Source: Cristatella mucedo
Taxonomy: Eukaryota > Bryozoa > Phylactolaemata > Cristatellidae
DNA: 64,000 nucleotides
Assembly: GCA_009760855.2 (NCBI GenBank)
Contig: WPIO01000155.1
Location: forward strand, 124,001 to 188,000
Direction of reading: 5' to 3'
Within the stretch, counting starts at the first letter, position 1; every line of letters starts with the position of its first letter. The notes beneath the pieces were generated by a model, which had not been told where the DNA came from, ran no database searches, and was given only the letters and a program-made list of their open reading frames with translations. The position numbers and the translations under genes were made by a program. Shown one piece after another: positions 1-10,924 of this stretch.

Positions 1-137
1 GACATATTTTTGAAATCTTTTTATGATGCAGGTCTTCTTGATCTGCACCCAGACTCGACCGACAGCCTCGATACCCTCACTAGTGCAATGAACATGATAC
101 TTTGGAGCTCTTGACAAGCATGATCCCATTCATTCTG

Positions 138-323
138 GTGAGCCGTAATGGCTCACTAGGTAAGGCGGTTGCTTTTCATGACCTACCTCGGTTCCCGAGG
201 TGGGTTCGAATCCCGCAGTGGGCGATCCTTTATCGCCACTGCAAGCGGTGGTGATAGTCATAAAGGCTCTTCTGTCGCTATATAAAAAGAGGCTGTTAAA
301 TCAGCTAGTATTTATTTATTTTT
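138..323 (+). mobile_element. SINE-1 copy (tRNA-derived SINE)
   Basis: A tRNA-like head carries a pol III B-box (GGTTCGAATCC) and an A-box-like TGGCTCACTAGG. It is followed by a non-tRNA body (GATCCTTTATCGCCACTGC, then an AAAGAGGCTGTTAAATCAGC-type end) and an AT-rich tail. The same head and body recur at about a dozen places in the window on both strands, which defines a family. The copy is flanked by the direct repeat ATTCTG (132-137 and 324-329), fitting a target-site duplication made by LINE machinery. Confidence 0.85.
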
Positions 324-393
324 ATTCTGTCCGTATACAGAGTCGCGGAGAATCCTTTCAATTTACAAAAGAAACTTCTAAAGATGCACCATG

Positions 394-1330
394 TTAAGCG
401 AAGGCTTGAACGTCATTTTAAGAAATCGGGGTCTGATGCAGATCAAGTCAAATTCAACGAATTCTTCTGAGTTTATACACCCGGAAGCTTAAAAAGCAAG
501 GGCTTCTTTTTTACTCGAAAACTGAATTCCTGCCTTTCGGACCCAAAACAGATTTATAAGACAGTAAAAGATTTACGGGACAATGCTGAGCGGTCTGACT
601 CCCCAGATATTAAGGGCTCAGCCGAAAAGTTTTCAGCCATCTTTACTGCAAAAATTGTGCACATTCGTGCCTCCCTAAAGCCCCCATGTGAGTAAAGCAA
701 TTGTGGAATCACAGCGTGTGACCTTCCTTAAAAGATTTTCCGAAGTTTCTGCATGCTATGTGTCTACCTTAACAAGGTTTAGTAAAAAGAACTCGTCTCC
801 TGAATAACCTATGCCATCATCTCTGTGATCTTTACTGGCTGACCATCTTAGCCCTGCCATGCCCGAAATTTGTATTGCTTCTTTAGAAAAAGTGGTTGTA
901 TCCAAATGCTTCACATGGGCAATCTTTAGACCCATACTAAACAAGCCAGGATTCGAAACAGAGGTCCTTGCAAACTATTGCCCAGTTTTCCTTCTTCCTT
1001 AGTGTCGTGACAGACCAGCTGAAGTAAGAAAATTTCACACCTTGCTTGGCAGTTCCACTCTGGTTTAAGATCTAATAACTCCACAGAGTCAGGCATTGCT
1101 TCGGAGGTGTAGTGACCTCCTTAGAAATGCAAACTTAGGTAGAATGTCTCTGCTTGTTCTGCTCAATTTTTTGGCAGCTTTTGATACTAATATACCTTAT
1201 AGGCCTTCTTTGAGAGCTGCTCGTTTTACCTGGGCATCATTAGTACTGCACTGAAATGGTCCAGATCCTATCTCAGTGGGAGAATTCAGAGTAGGACAGC
1301 ATTTAGTGGGTCCCTGTGATTCGTCCTTCA
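394..1330 (+). mobile_element. decayed L2-like LINE (linker and N-terminal RT)
   Basis: Conceptual translation with several frameshifts gives a basic linker (RKLERHFKKSG-like, then FSAIFTAKIVHIRASL) typical of the region between endonuclease and reverse transcriptase in L2/CR1 LINEs. After it come RT-like pieces such as VLANYCPVFLLP and LLVLLNFLAAFDT (compare the intact LLDLSAAFDTIDH at about 12,770). Stops are frequent, so it is long dead. Its 3' part runs into the LINE-A 3' UTR at 1,295-1,407, which is split by the next feature. Confidence 0.65.
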
Positions 1331-1407
1331 CGTGCTTATGCGTGCTGACACTGTGCATGCTGCCACTAACCACATTTGCATGCTGACCCTGTGCATGTCA
1401 CCCCTAA
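1295..1407 (+). mobile_element. LINE-A 3' UTR, left half of an interrupted copy
   Basis: The sequence matches the LINE-A 3' UTR seen intact at 13,880-14,010: CATTTAGTGGGTCCCTGTGA, then the paired motifs around CTGACACTGTGCATGC. It stops at CCCCTAA (1,401-1,407) and resumes with the same heptamer at 2,657. An antiparallel LINE-A copy separates the halves. Confidence 0.8.
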
Positions 1408-2656
1408 TAATAATAATAATAATAATAATAATATTGCACTTGATAAAGCGCCCTCAGAGAACTTAATCTCTTTCTAGGCGCTTTACATTTGCTGCAAAGT
1501 GATATGCAATAAAATAGTAAGTAAAATCATGCTTGAAAAAAAACAAAATGAATAATATGGTTAGGGGTGACATGCTCAGGGTCAGCATGCAAATGCGGTT
1601 AGTGGCAACATGCACAGTGTCAGCACGCATAAGCACATCAAGGACGAATCACAGGGACCCACTAAATGCTGTCCTAAATAGGTGTGTTTTTAAGTTTCTT
1701 TTAAATGTGGTCAGGTCAGGGGATATTCTGACGCAGGTCGGGAGGGAGTTCCAGGCTTTGGGAGCATACGAGCTAAATGCACGGTCTCCAAAGGATTTAA
1801 GGTTTGTACGAGGTATTTCCAGACTGTTGGATTCCGAAAAGCGGGTGGTACGATGCTTGGCCTGATTGGGGAGTATATCTGAAAGATAGGCTGGAGCCAT
1901 AGAATGAAGAGACCTAAAAGTGAGCGACAAAACCTTGAAGTCAATTCGTTGCCTCACTGGTAGCCAGTGCAGGTCGGCGAGAAGTGGAGTAACGTGGCAA
2001 CTGCGACGCTCACGACAGACAAGCCTGGCTGCAGAGTTTTGCACCAGCTGCAATCGCCTGATCGCACATGCTGGTAGGCCAGTAAGCAGTGAGTTGCAGA
2101 AGTCGAGACGGGATGTCACGAATGCATGGACCAACTTTGACGTGGTATTTTTATCTAAACAAGCCCGAATTTTAGCAATGTTGTGAAGCTGAAAATAAGC
2201 AGATTTGACTGTGGAGCTGATGTGGTCGTCTAACGAGAGGTCACTTTGGAATATGACACCTAGATTTCGAGCTGATTCAACTGGAGATATGCTGGCAGAG
2301 CCAATTTTGAGAGTCAGCCTTTCCAATTTCTGAATCACACTGGGTTTGCCCATAACTAGTAAGTTAGTTTTATCATCGTTTAGTTTTAGAAAATTTGCTG
2401 CCATCCATGTGCGGATGTCATCAATGCATGCAGCAAGTGAGTTCAGAGAATTTGAGGTGCTCGAAGGCTGGGAGGGATCAAAGCAAAGGTACAACTGAGT
2501 GTCATCCGCATAGAAGTGAAAGCCTAGATTGTGCTTGGCAATCACATCAGCAAGAGGGAGAGCATTAACGGTGAAAAGGACCGGACCTAGCACAGAGCCC
2601 TGAGGTACTCCCTATTTCAGAGGTACTTCAGATGATCTTTGTCTCTTCTTGTTTTG
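1408..2656 (-). mobile_element. LINE-A, 5'-truncated copy nested in another LINE-A
   Basis: On the minus strand this reads from the RT motif [10 protein letters not shown] region (codon degenerated to a stop just upstream) through [12 protein letters not shown] (the YADD catalytic core), [22 protein letters not shown] and [12 protein letters not shown] to the terminal [19 protein letters not shown] block. A 3' UTR and (TTA)n tail at 1,408 follow. About 314 codons (2,593 to 1,649) are uninterrupted, so it is relatively young. The 5' end is truncated inside RT near 2,640. The target duplication CCCCTAA lies at 1,401-1,407 and 2,657-2,663. Non-LTR retrotransposon of the L2/CR1 type by motif content. 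Confidence 0.9.
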
Positions 2657-2805
2657 CCCCTAACCATGTTATTCATTTTGTTTGTTTATCAAGCATGATT
2701 TTACTTACCATTTAATTGCATTTCCCTTTGCAGCAAATGTAAAGCGCTTAGAAAGAGATTAAGTTCTCTGAGGGCGTTTTATCAAGTAGATTATTATTAT
2801 TATTA
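2657..2805 (+). mobile_element. LINE-A 3' UTR and tail, right half of the interrupted copy
   Basis: Resumes the 3' UTR left off at 1,407: CCCCTAACCATGTTATTC, then the terminal signature GCAAATGTAAAGCGC, GAGATTAAGTTCTCTGAGGG and a (TTA)n tail ending near 2,805. Confidence 0.85.
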
Positions 2806-2814
2806 TGTTATTAG

Positions 2815-3146
<332 letters not shown>

Positions 3147-3892
3147 AATAATAACGCACTTGATAAAGCGCCTTCAGAGAACTCAATCTCTTTCTAGGCA
3201 CTTCACGTTGGCTGCCAAGGGAAACGCGATTGAATGGTGAGTAATATCATGCTTGATAAACATGAATAACATGGTTAGGGGTGACTTGCACTAGGTCAGC
3301 ATGCAAATTTGATTAGTGGCAGCATGCACAGTGTCAGCACGCATAAGCACATGAAGGACGAATCATAGGGACTCACTAAATGCTGTGCTAAATAAGTGTG
3401 TTTTTAAGTTCTTTTTAAATGTGGTAAAGTTAGGGGATGTTGTGACGCAAGTCTAGAGGGAGTTCCAGGCTGTGGGAGCATGCGAACTAAATGCACGGTC
3501 TCCAAAGGATTTGAGGTTTGTATGAGGTATTGGTAGACTGCTGGATTCCGAAAAGTGGGTGGTACGATGCTTGGCCTGATGGGGGAGTATATCTGAAAGA
3601 TAGGCAGGAGCCAAAAAATAAAGTGACCTAAAAGTCAGCGACAGAACCTTGAAGTCAATCCTTTGCTTGACTGGTGGCCTGTGCAGGTCGGCGAGAAATG
3701 GTGTGATGTGGCAGCTGCGACGCTCACGACAGACAAGCCTAGCTGCTGAGTTTTGCACCATCTGTAATCGCCTGATTGCACATGCCGGTAGGCCAGCAAG
3801 CAGTGAGTTACAGAAGTCAAGACGGGATGTCACAAATGCATGGACCAACTTGGACGTGGTATCCTTATCTAAACAAGCCCGAACTTTAGCTC
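3147..3892 (-). mobile_element. LINE-A, 5'-truncated antiparallel nested copy
   Basis: The minus strand reads from LDKDTTSKLVH-like sequence (3,880) through [15 protein letters not shown] and [17 protein letters not shown] to the [11 protein letters not shown] block (3,480), the 3' UTR and the tail at 3,147. The frame is open from 3,848 to 3,453. It sits inside the + strand copy that stops at about 3,146 and resumes at about 3,893. I could not see a clear target duplication. Confidence 0.85.
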
Positions 3893-4290
3893 AGTTTGAC
3901 CTTGGCTCTGATCCATCCTAGCCCTCCAACACGTCTGCTTCCCTCAACTGCCTTGGTCCACGCAATGATAACATAGATCGACAGCATGGATGGTAGCAAA
4001 CTTTATTAAATTGAATGATGATAGAATCAAGTTACTATCTATGGGCAAGCCAAGTGTGATTCAGAAATATTTGAAAGGTTAAGGCTCGAAATCGGCTCTG
4101 CCAGCATATCTCCTATCGAATATGCAGAAAATTCAGCTACACAACATTGGTAAAACTTGGGCCTGATTAGACAGGGATACTACATCTAGACCTGACTTGA
4201 CGCATTTAAAAAAAAGCTAAACACGCATCCATTTATAATAGCATTTAGTGGTCCATGTAATTCGTTCTTTGAGTGCTTATGCCGAGCTGG
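3893..4290 (+). mobile_element. LINE-A RT fragment, continuation of the split + copy
   Basis: CAGTTTGACCTTGGCTCTG through CCCTCCAACACGTC corresponds to the [11 protein letters not shown] block immediately downstream of YADD in intact copies. It is followed by degraded [13 protein letters not shown] and [15 protein letters not shown] sequence, then a large deletion into the C-terminal and 3' UTR sequence (about 4,180-4,290). Many stops; dead. Confidence 0.7.
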
Positions 4291-4716
4291 TTTGATCAGC
4301 AGGTATAAGCACACAAAGGACCAATAATATGGACACATTATATGATGCAATAAATAGATACGTTTTAGCTTCTTTTTAAATGTCGTCTAGTCTGGCGATA
4401 TCGTAACCCCAATCGGAGGTGAGTTCCAGGATTTGAGAGCATACGAATCAAAGGCATGGTCTCCAAAGTATTTGAGGTTCGCAAGAGGTATAGGTCAAAA
4501 GTTCGATTCCGAAAAGTGGGTGATACGATGCTTAGCCTGGTAGGGCAGTAGATCTGATAAGTAGGCTGTAGCCAAAGGATTAAGGGACCTAAAAGTGATT
4601 GGCAAAATCTTGAAGTTGATAAGTGGCTTGACTGGGGAGCCAGAAGTATTGTGATATGGCAACTGCGACGCTCACGACAGACAAGCCTAGCTGCAGAGTT
4701 GTGAACCATCTGTAAG
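4290..4716 (-). mobile_element. LINE-A-related antiparallel fragment (older subfamily)
   Basis: The minus strand gives [19 protein letters not shown] and, in shifted frames, the ILWLQPTYQIYCPTR and NTLETMPLIRMLSNPGTH equivalents of the LINE-A C terminus. Its 3' UTR meets the + strand UTR at about 4,290 tail to tail, making an inverted repeat. It is more diverged than the copies at 1,408 and 37,576. Confidence 0.75.
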
Positions 4717-5932
4717 TGGTACTAACCATATTGCCCTAAAAGTCGCTTGCTGCCACACTGTAAGGTTGTTAGCGTATTCTATTTGTTTATGGTTAAAACA
4801 TGGTCAGCTTATGACTGAATTCCGTCAACCTACGAGAGAGACAGTGAGAAGAGGTCAGTTCACGCTGAACAGCAGGCAGAGAATGTTGCATCTGCTTAGC
4901 CCAAGCAGCGGATGGGTAGTGTCCTCTGTCTGCCACAGTAAGGCGGATTTGGGTTCATCATGACTGACCTCGAGAGGGATTGACCTCACAGCTCGCAAGC
5001 GATTTGGCTCGAGAGCGGTGGCTGCATTGCCATTCAGCGTTTCGCCAATATTTGTCACACATAGGCTAAGGAGTAGAGCCGTAGTGGGCCCTGTTTTGCG
5101 GACTTGGTTTGTCCAGACGTAGAAGCCGCTACACCCCATGTGTAGCAGTACCTCCTTCAACATGTTGTCACCCTCCTTAAAGTTCATCGATTCTCTAGTA
5201 CTGGCCTACCCTTCTGAATTGGTATCGTGTAAAACTTCCCCATCGCACCGCCGGCTCTCATGACTCTGATGCAATGTTAGTTCCCCTTACTAACTTGAAA
5301 CAACTAGCGGATCTTGAAACAACCATCGGGATCAACCGTCAGCTACTTTGCTCCTATAGCCTCGCACTCACTCATCGCCAAGTTTATGACAATAGCAGAC
5401 CTGGCGACGATCGAAAAGACGATACAACCTGCTTATTCCTCAGCTTTTGCTCCGTCCGAGTGAATTGGCCATTGCATGCAGTGTGTCCTGAATTTTTCCA
5501 AGTTATATTACTACCGAATTGATAAGCCTGTTCTTTTCAGCCTTTTTATATTGACCACAAAGAGATTTAGTTCGCTTGGTAACGTGAGGGTACCAAGCGG
5601 TTCGGTGGGTGTCCTGTAAGTGTTTTACTGTTATCGTTATTGTTGTTATTGTTTCGTAGCATATGCTCTCGTTTTCATTCGACTCATTCAAAGCTAGGTT
5701 TCTGAATCTCGAAGAAACACACAGTAAACCAGATTAAGCCTCAGGCTTTTTCGTCATGCTGATTTTGTAAAGAGTGATACCATTTGGATATTTACTTAGC
5801 TGGTGCATTTTGAAAAATTACCGCTAGCACTAAAGTGCATCCCTAAAAGTACACATGCTTAAGCTGATTTGGCACCTCCTCATTTACAGTGTACGTAACG
5901 GAGAAGAGCGGTAGCTGCAATCGCTCCCGCTA
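4717..5932. other. no gene or element recognised
   Basis: Open frames here are short (at most about 110 codons) with no recognisable motif. I see no element termini. Presumably intergenic sequence or very old repeat. Confidence 0.5.
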
Positions 5933-6117
5933 AAAAAAAATCCTAGCTGATTAAACAGCCTCTTTTTGTATAGCGACAGAAGAGCCTTTACGGCTATCAC
6001 CACCGCTTGCAGAGGGCGATAAAGAATCGCCCACCACAGGAATCGAACCCACGTGACCTCGGGACCGAGGTCGTGCAAAGCGACGGCCTTCCTTACCTAG
6101 TGCGCCATCACGGCTCA
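5933..6117 (-). mobile_element. SINE-1 copy, minus strand
   Basis: Reverse complement of the SINE-1 consensus: B-box equivalent near 6,045 (GGAATCGAACCCAC), the A-box region near 6,100, and the AAACAGCCTCTTTTTGTATA body end near 5,955 with a poly(A/T) tail at 5,931. Flanked by CCGCTA on both sides (5,927-5,932 and 6,118-6,123), a target-site duplication. Confidence 0.9.
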
Positions 6118-6123
6118 CCGCTA

Positions 6124-7000
6124 GCTGCAGGCAATTCGGAATTGCCCACTGCAGGACTAGAAACCGCACTCTACGGGTTCGAAGCGATCGAACCTGAGAA
6201 CCCGTAGACTGAGACCCAGAGTTATTAGGGAAGACCCAGTTGTATTAGGGCCACGGCTGGCGCACGCCTCTGAGGGTGAGAAGCCGAGAAGGCCGGACGC
6301 TGCCACCCCTCCTCCTAGACTATCAACTTAAATCTTTACATCTCGCAGTGCAGCAGACTGGCAGAAGACCCAGTTCTGCGCTGGAAGCCTCGGGAAGTTT
6401 TGCATCCAGTCCCTCCGTGGATTCTTTGATTGCAGACGCTCGCGAAATCATCCACCTACCTGCTCGGCATTCAAGCCCAGTATTGTACCTCCGTTCAGAA
6501 TTGAAAGCAGAACATTGTCGGGTCCTTGATTTGGGATTTATTGCTACGCGTTTGCAGTGAAATCGACATCTCCAGAAACAAAATGCGAGGCATTTTTTCG
6601 CTGCTGCAAGCAAGATTCGCGTCCGACTGACTACTGCGACAGGTGCTCGTTTCGTGAAATTAGCATTTACAGGCGCTTTTCACAGTTGACAGCGACAGAG
6701 CTCGACGAGTTATCCTCTAAGCTTCCAGAAGTGCCAAGACTAGATGGCTTGCATCCGAGACGCAAGCTATGTATTTAACCACCAAAAGCACTCAGGCACG
6801 TTAGGTGGTTTGGCCACGACCTAACCCTTGGTCCTTAAAGAACGTACGCCTTAGTCTGTAAATAGCCTAGCGAAGTAAGTTTGGACCTTGGCCGGCAGTA
6901 TACGTTAACCGCAAGGTCTTGAGTAGCCCACCTCGGAGGAATTCGGTACACTGGTGATGCAGACGATTTAACGGGAGTCTATTTATCATGTTGCGGCAGG
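6124..7000. other. unassigned sequence with two adjacent open frames
   Basis: Two consecutive + strand frames (6,276-6,560 and 6,557-6,778, overlapping by 4 bases) of 94 and 73 codons are present. Neither shows a motif I recognise, and both may be chance. No splice structure linking them to a known family was found. Confidence 0.3.
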
Positions 7001-7002
7001 CA

Positions 7003-7086
7003 AATGATGATAAAATATTCTTATAGCCCCATCAGAGAACTTTATCTCTTTCTAGGCACTTTACATGTGTGCAGCAAAAGAGGCCT
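7003..7086 (-). mobile_element. solo LINE-A-type 3' tail
   Basis: Contains CATCAGAGAACTTTATCTC, TTTCTAGGCACTTTACA and GCAGCAAAA, the reverse complement of the terminal LINE-A signature, preceded by ATGATGATAAAATATT as a degraded tail. Only the last ~80 bp of the element is present. Confidence 0.65.
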
Positions 7087-7725
7087 CGTAGAATTTTTAG
7101 TGGTAGCTACTCAACGACAACAAGCACAGCGTAGTTAGTGGTAAATAGCTCGATTTTATTACCTCCAGTATCTGGCCTGGAGCGCTGCCACTTCGCAGAG
7201 CAAAGCTCGAGAGTAGTGCAAAGGTTGCCATTTTGTCTGGCTGGCAGTCCAGGCACCAGCAATGTGTGAGTACATACAAGAAATCTGTGGCAACTGTCCC
7301 GTTTTTTATTCCGTAACTTCGCTGTGTATCAAAAAAATGTGTAGCATTCAGCTTTTTACAGAACCGTAGCTTGCAAGTCGAGTTTGTAGCAGGGGAATTG
7401 CAAATAGACGTGCAGCCAAAACTAAAGACTGTTCCGAGATTCATGAATTAAAAAAATGCTATTTTGACTCACTGAAATTGCTTCTCACTAAAGGTACTTT
7501 CATTTTCATTGCAAATCTCTGTAGCCTAATGGTGTTCAATATTTTATAGCTCTGCAGATCGATGGACACGATACATTCAAAGAGACTGACTCCCAATACA
7601 ACCTATGCAGCACAGAGACGTAATTACTTAGTGACATCGATGTACTTAGTAGTGTTTGGTGCCATCGTGTCACAGCGGCTCCTCATCCGACCGCTTAGCG
7701 TCATGTCTGTCTGAAATATTATTCA
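7087..7725. other. no gene or element recognised
   Basis: The longest open frame is a 115-codon minus frame (7,444-7,097) with no recognised motif. Nothing else can be supported. Confidence 0.4.
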
Positions 7726-7729
7726 CTGA

Positions 7730-8590
7730 GAATTCTAACTCGCTTAGACAGGGATATCACGTCTAAATTGGTCCATGCATTTGTGTCATCCTGTCTTGAC
7801 CTCTGTAACTCACTGCTTGCAGGCCTACCGGCATGTGCAATCAGGCGATTACAGCTGGTGCAAAACTCTGCAGCTAAGCTTGTCTGTCGTGGGCTTCACT
7901 GTTACCACATCAGGCATGATATTACACACCATTCAATTGCATTTGCCTTTGCAGCAAATGTAGAGCGCCTAGAAAGAGATTGAGTTCTCTGAGGGTGCTT
8001 TATCAAGTGCATTATTATTATTATCACATCACTACTCGCCGACCTGCACTAGCTCCCAGTTAAGCAACGCATCGACTTCAAGGTTCTGTCACTCACTTTT
8101 AGACTCCTTCATTCTTTGACTCCAGCCTACTTGTCAGCACTGCTGCTTATCCAAGCTCAGCATCGTACCACCCGCTTTTCGGGATTCTAATTGTTAACGA
8201 ATACCTCGTGCAAGCCTCAAATCCTTTAGGGACCGAGTCTGTAGTTCGTATGCTCCCAAAGCCCGGAACTCACTCCCAACCTGAGTCACGACATCCCCGA
8301 CTTGACCACATTTAAAAAGAAACTAAAAACGTAGCTATTTATCGCAGTATTTAGTGGGTCCCTGTACTTATTCCTTGATGTGCTCTTGCATGCTGACACT
8401 GTGCATGCTGCCACTAACCACACTTGCATGCTAACCCTGTGCATGTGACCACTAACCATGTTATTCTTGTTGCCATAGAGCATGCTACCACAAACCATTC
8501 GATCGTGCTTCTTTTGCAGCAAATGTAAAGTGCTTAGAGAGAGATTGAGTTCTCTGAAGGTGCTTTATCAAGTTTGTTATTATTATTATT
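7730..8590 (+). mobile_element. LINE-A, 5'-truncated copy with internal nested LINE tail
   Basis: Reads [41 protein letters not shown] at 7,768-7,900. It is interrupted by a 112-bp insertion (7,913-8,024), then resumes with HHYSPTCTSS-type sequence, the C-terminal block to about 8,330, the 3' UTR and a (TTA)n tail at about 8,575-8,595. It is frameshifted in the C-terminal half. Confidence 0.85.
7913..8024 (+). mobile_element. ultra-short 5'-truncated LINE-A tail inserted in LINE-A
   Basis: Only the last 112 bp of a LINE-A (GGCATGATATTAC, then GCAAATGTAGAGCGCCTAG to the (ATT)n end). Flanked by the exact 7-bp direct repeat CACATCA (7,906-7,912 and 8,025-8,031), and the host LINE reads through once it is removed. 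An unambiguous, extremely truncated target-primed insertion. Confidence 0.9.
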
Positions 8591-8865
8591 ATTGCATTCA
8601 GAAACCCAGGTCACCTATTCAATATAAAGGGCCTAAGTTGGAAACAGCTCTAGCTTCACTTGTTACAACTTGTGCTGCTCTGTAGCTACCGGCAGCCAGT
8701 ATAATTTTTAATCTAACACTAATAATAGTAATAGGTCATATATTTTCGGCGCTTCCCGAGAGAACAAAATCTGTATCCAGATGCTTTGCAACTTGCTGCA
8801 AGTGAATTCACGACCAAGGTTTAATATTACTATTATTACGAAACGAAACATCCTTATGTACGTGA

Positions 8866-8945
8866 GATCCCTCCCGATGCCCCTCCCGATGCCCCCATCT
8901 GCCTCTTCCGATGCCCCCATCTGCCTCTTCCGATGCCCCCATCCA
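8866..8945. repeat. tandem repeat of a ~24-bp GATGCCCC unit
   Basis: CCCCTCCCGATG is repeated twice, then a 24-bp unit containing CCCCCATCTGCCTCTTCCGA is repeated about two and a half times with little divergence. No gene overlaps it with support. Confidence 0.8.
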
Positions 8946-9879
8946 GCTCTGTCGAAATACCCTTCGAGCAGCCACTAAGACCCCACAACCTGACGCCTCA
9001 TACAAGAGCGTCACCAAACACCGGCTATGCGTAGCGGTCTTTCTTTCACCGATCCGTCAGCTGACCAGTGGCGAAACCAGAAGCAGGGGGCAAATGTCTC
9101 TCCCCCCCAGTGGCCCCTATTGCAGCAGCGACCTGGCCGCCCCCTATTCTTACGTCCCCGACGACCACCGAGGACTGCACTGTTCCTATATTTCACTCGC
9201 ACCAAGTCGTGTCGAATAAACGCTTTGATTCTGCGTTATAATGTTTTATGAATTGCTGGTCTAGCCCTGTCTACATGAAAATCTGACGGGTCTTTCCCCC
9301 ACATTAAAATTGTTCAGATTTTGCCCCCTCCCCACGAGATAAAAATTCTGGCTTGGCCACTACAGTTGATCACATGTTTTGCCTGCCCTGCACATTCCTC
9401 TGTGTTTGCCTTCCTCGACGTAGGACCGTCGAGTCCGCGCATAAAACATCGGATGCAGGCACACTACGCTTATAAGAAAAGCGGATATTCGTCCCAGATT
9501 TTTACTCCGGATAGTCTCATTCCGCATACCGCATATAATAATAATGTACTTGAAAATGTACTCGATACTTGATAACAATGCCTATTTGTCGGCTCGAGTG
9601 TATTCCTACAAGCGGAGTCGACTCTTTATGGTTTTCCTTTGTGATCTTTCCTTGAATTTTTGTCATGCCCATCCTTGACTTTTCCTTTGCGATCTTTCAC
9701 TTCTCCCCGTGCAACGCTAAAATAAGGAGCCGACCTGCTGAGATAGCACAGCAGGCACCGACAGATATGTGTTTCTCTTAGAGAATTACTACTCTAAGAA
9801 ATCTCTACTCCCTTTAAATAGGTTTCATTTGTTCTAATGACTCGAGAGTCTTCTTCTCGATTGATTACGCTGTCAGCCG
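8946..9879. other. no gene or element recognised
   Basis: Six-frame reading shows only short frames. AATAAA occurs at 9,217 but nothing upstream supports a transcript. Confidence 0.4.
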
Positions 9880-10560
9880 CTGTGCTACATCAAGCGCGAC
9901 GTAGCGCCGCCTTCCGAACTTACGTCCGCAGGCCGCTAAGGCGCCGTTGGTTACGGAGCTTGAGAACGAAGGCTATAGCCGCTACTTCTGCGGCATCGTA
10001 TGACAACCGGCGGCCGAGATTCGAGGTACGTATCGTACGGTTCGTTGCCTTCTGGCAATTTTTTGGCCAGGCTGCATGGAGATGCGCGTCAAATATCTTG
10101 AAGATTTCGACCGGTTTCGGCAGCGGCTGCTGACGAAACGGTCCGGCGAGTAAGAGGTGACGGCGAGCGAGCTCACTGTGCGCCTGGAAGGCGACGCCTG
10201 TGAAGGCGTGTCTTCGGCAGCTGTCGCGTAGTACGGACTCGCAATCCGCAACGCTGACTAATCGCGAGCGATGTGCGCCCTTTTTTTTATCGCTCTCCGC
10301 CCACGGTGGGCAGCGCTGAGGCACGTGCTCGGCGGCGGCGGCGGTGAGTCGGTCCGAAATTGCATCCATCGGGCCTGCCCAGCTGTTTCAACTGTGGCCG
10401 AGGCAGACTCGTCTGCCTCGGCGGAAAACTAGACAGGCGCAAGTCGCTCACGACGGTGGGTTTTGGCACAGCGCCTGTCCAAGTCGAAGCCACGCTCCGA
10501 GAATGGACTGGAGCCCGCTAACAGTGGGAGGTGTGGATTAGTAACGACAACACCGACGAT
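9880..10560. other. CpG-rich island, possible promoter or first-exon region
   Basis: This ~680-bp block is clearly richer in G+C and CpG than the AT-rich DNA on either side. Long opposing frames run through it (minus 10,369-9,920, 149 codons starting with ATG; plus 9,837-10,133), as expected by chance in GC-rich DNA. On the + strand a GGCGGTGAGTCGG donor-like site occurs at about 10,338-10,350. I recognise no protein domain in either strand. It could be an unmethylated promoter island of a neighbouring gene or a GC-rich mobile fragment. Confidence 0.4.
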
Positions 10561-10581
10561 GTCTTGGGGTTATCGCCGGTG

Positions 10582-10712
10582 ATGATAATAATAATAATAC
10601 ACTTGATAAAGCGCCCTCAGAGAACTCGATTTCTTTCTAGGCGCTTTACATTTGCTGCAAAGGAAACTCGATCGAATGGCGAGTGGTATCGAGCTTGATT
10701 AACAACATGGTG
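10582..10712 (-). mobile_element. solo LINE-A 3' tail
   Basis: (ATA)n, then GCGCCCTCAGAGAACTCGAT, CTAGGCGCTTTACATTTGCT and the next ~40 bp of 3' UTR to AACAACATGG. Only the final ~130 bp of LINE-A is present, minus orientation. Confidence 0.8.
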
Positions 10713-10802
10713 AAGCTGTAAAACGATCGTCTCGGCTGGCAGCGTAAGCTGGCCGCCCAGGCATGCGAGTGCTCGCTCTCTCAGTTAACGGCACGCACTG
10801 AG

Positions 10803-10860
10803 CGATGTTAATGGTTATTGATTTATGTTAATGGTTATTGGTTAACGTTAATGGTCCTGC
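10803..10860. repeat. short tandem repeat TTAATGGTTATTG
   Basis: Two and a half copies of a ~22-bp unit built on GTTAATGGTTATTG, with small differences. No element context. Confidence 0.7.
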
Positions 10861-10924
10861 GAGTTAGTGGACGCGAAAGTCAGCCAGAAAAGCGGCTGCA
10901 ATGCGAGATGCTTAAAAAGCAGGT

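Noticed and set aside
1533..1865. Short + frames opposite LINE-A copies (also 1,920-2,186, 13,373-13,639, 38,076-38,342)
   Set aside because: Antisense shadows of the LINE reverse transcriptase and C terminus; they recur only because the LINE recurs.
9210..9225. AATAAA as the end of a transcript
   Set aside because: No supportable coding sequence upstream; the hexamer is common by chance in AT-rich DNA.
9920..10369. 149-codon minus frame in the CpG island
   Set aside because: No recognised domain and an equally long opposite-strand frame; chance openness in GC-rich DNA cannot be excluded, so listed only as an island.
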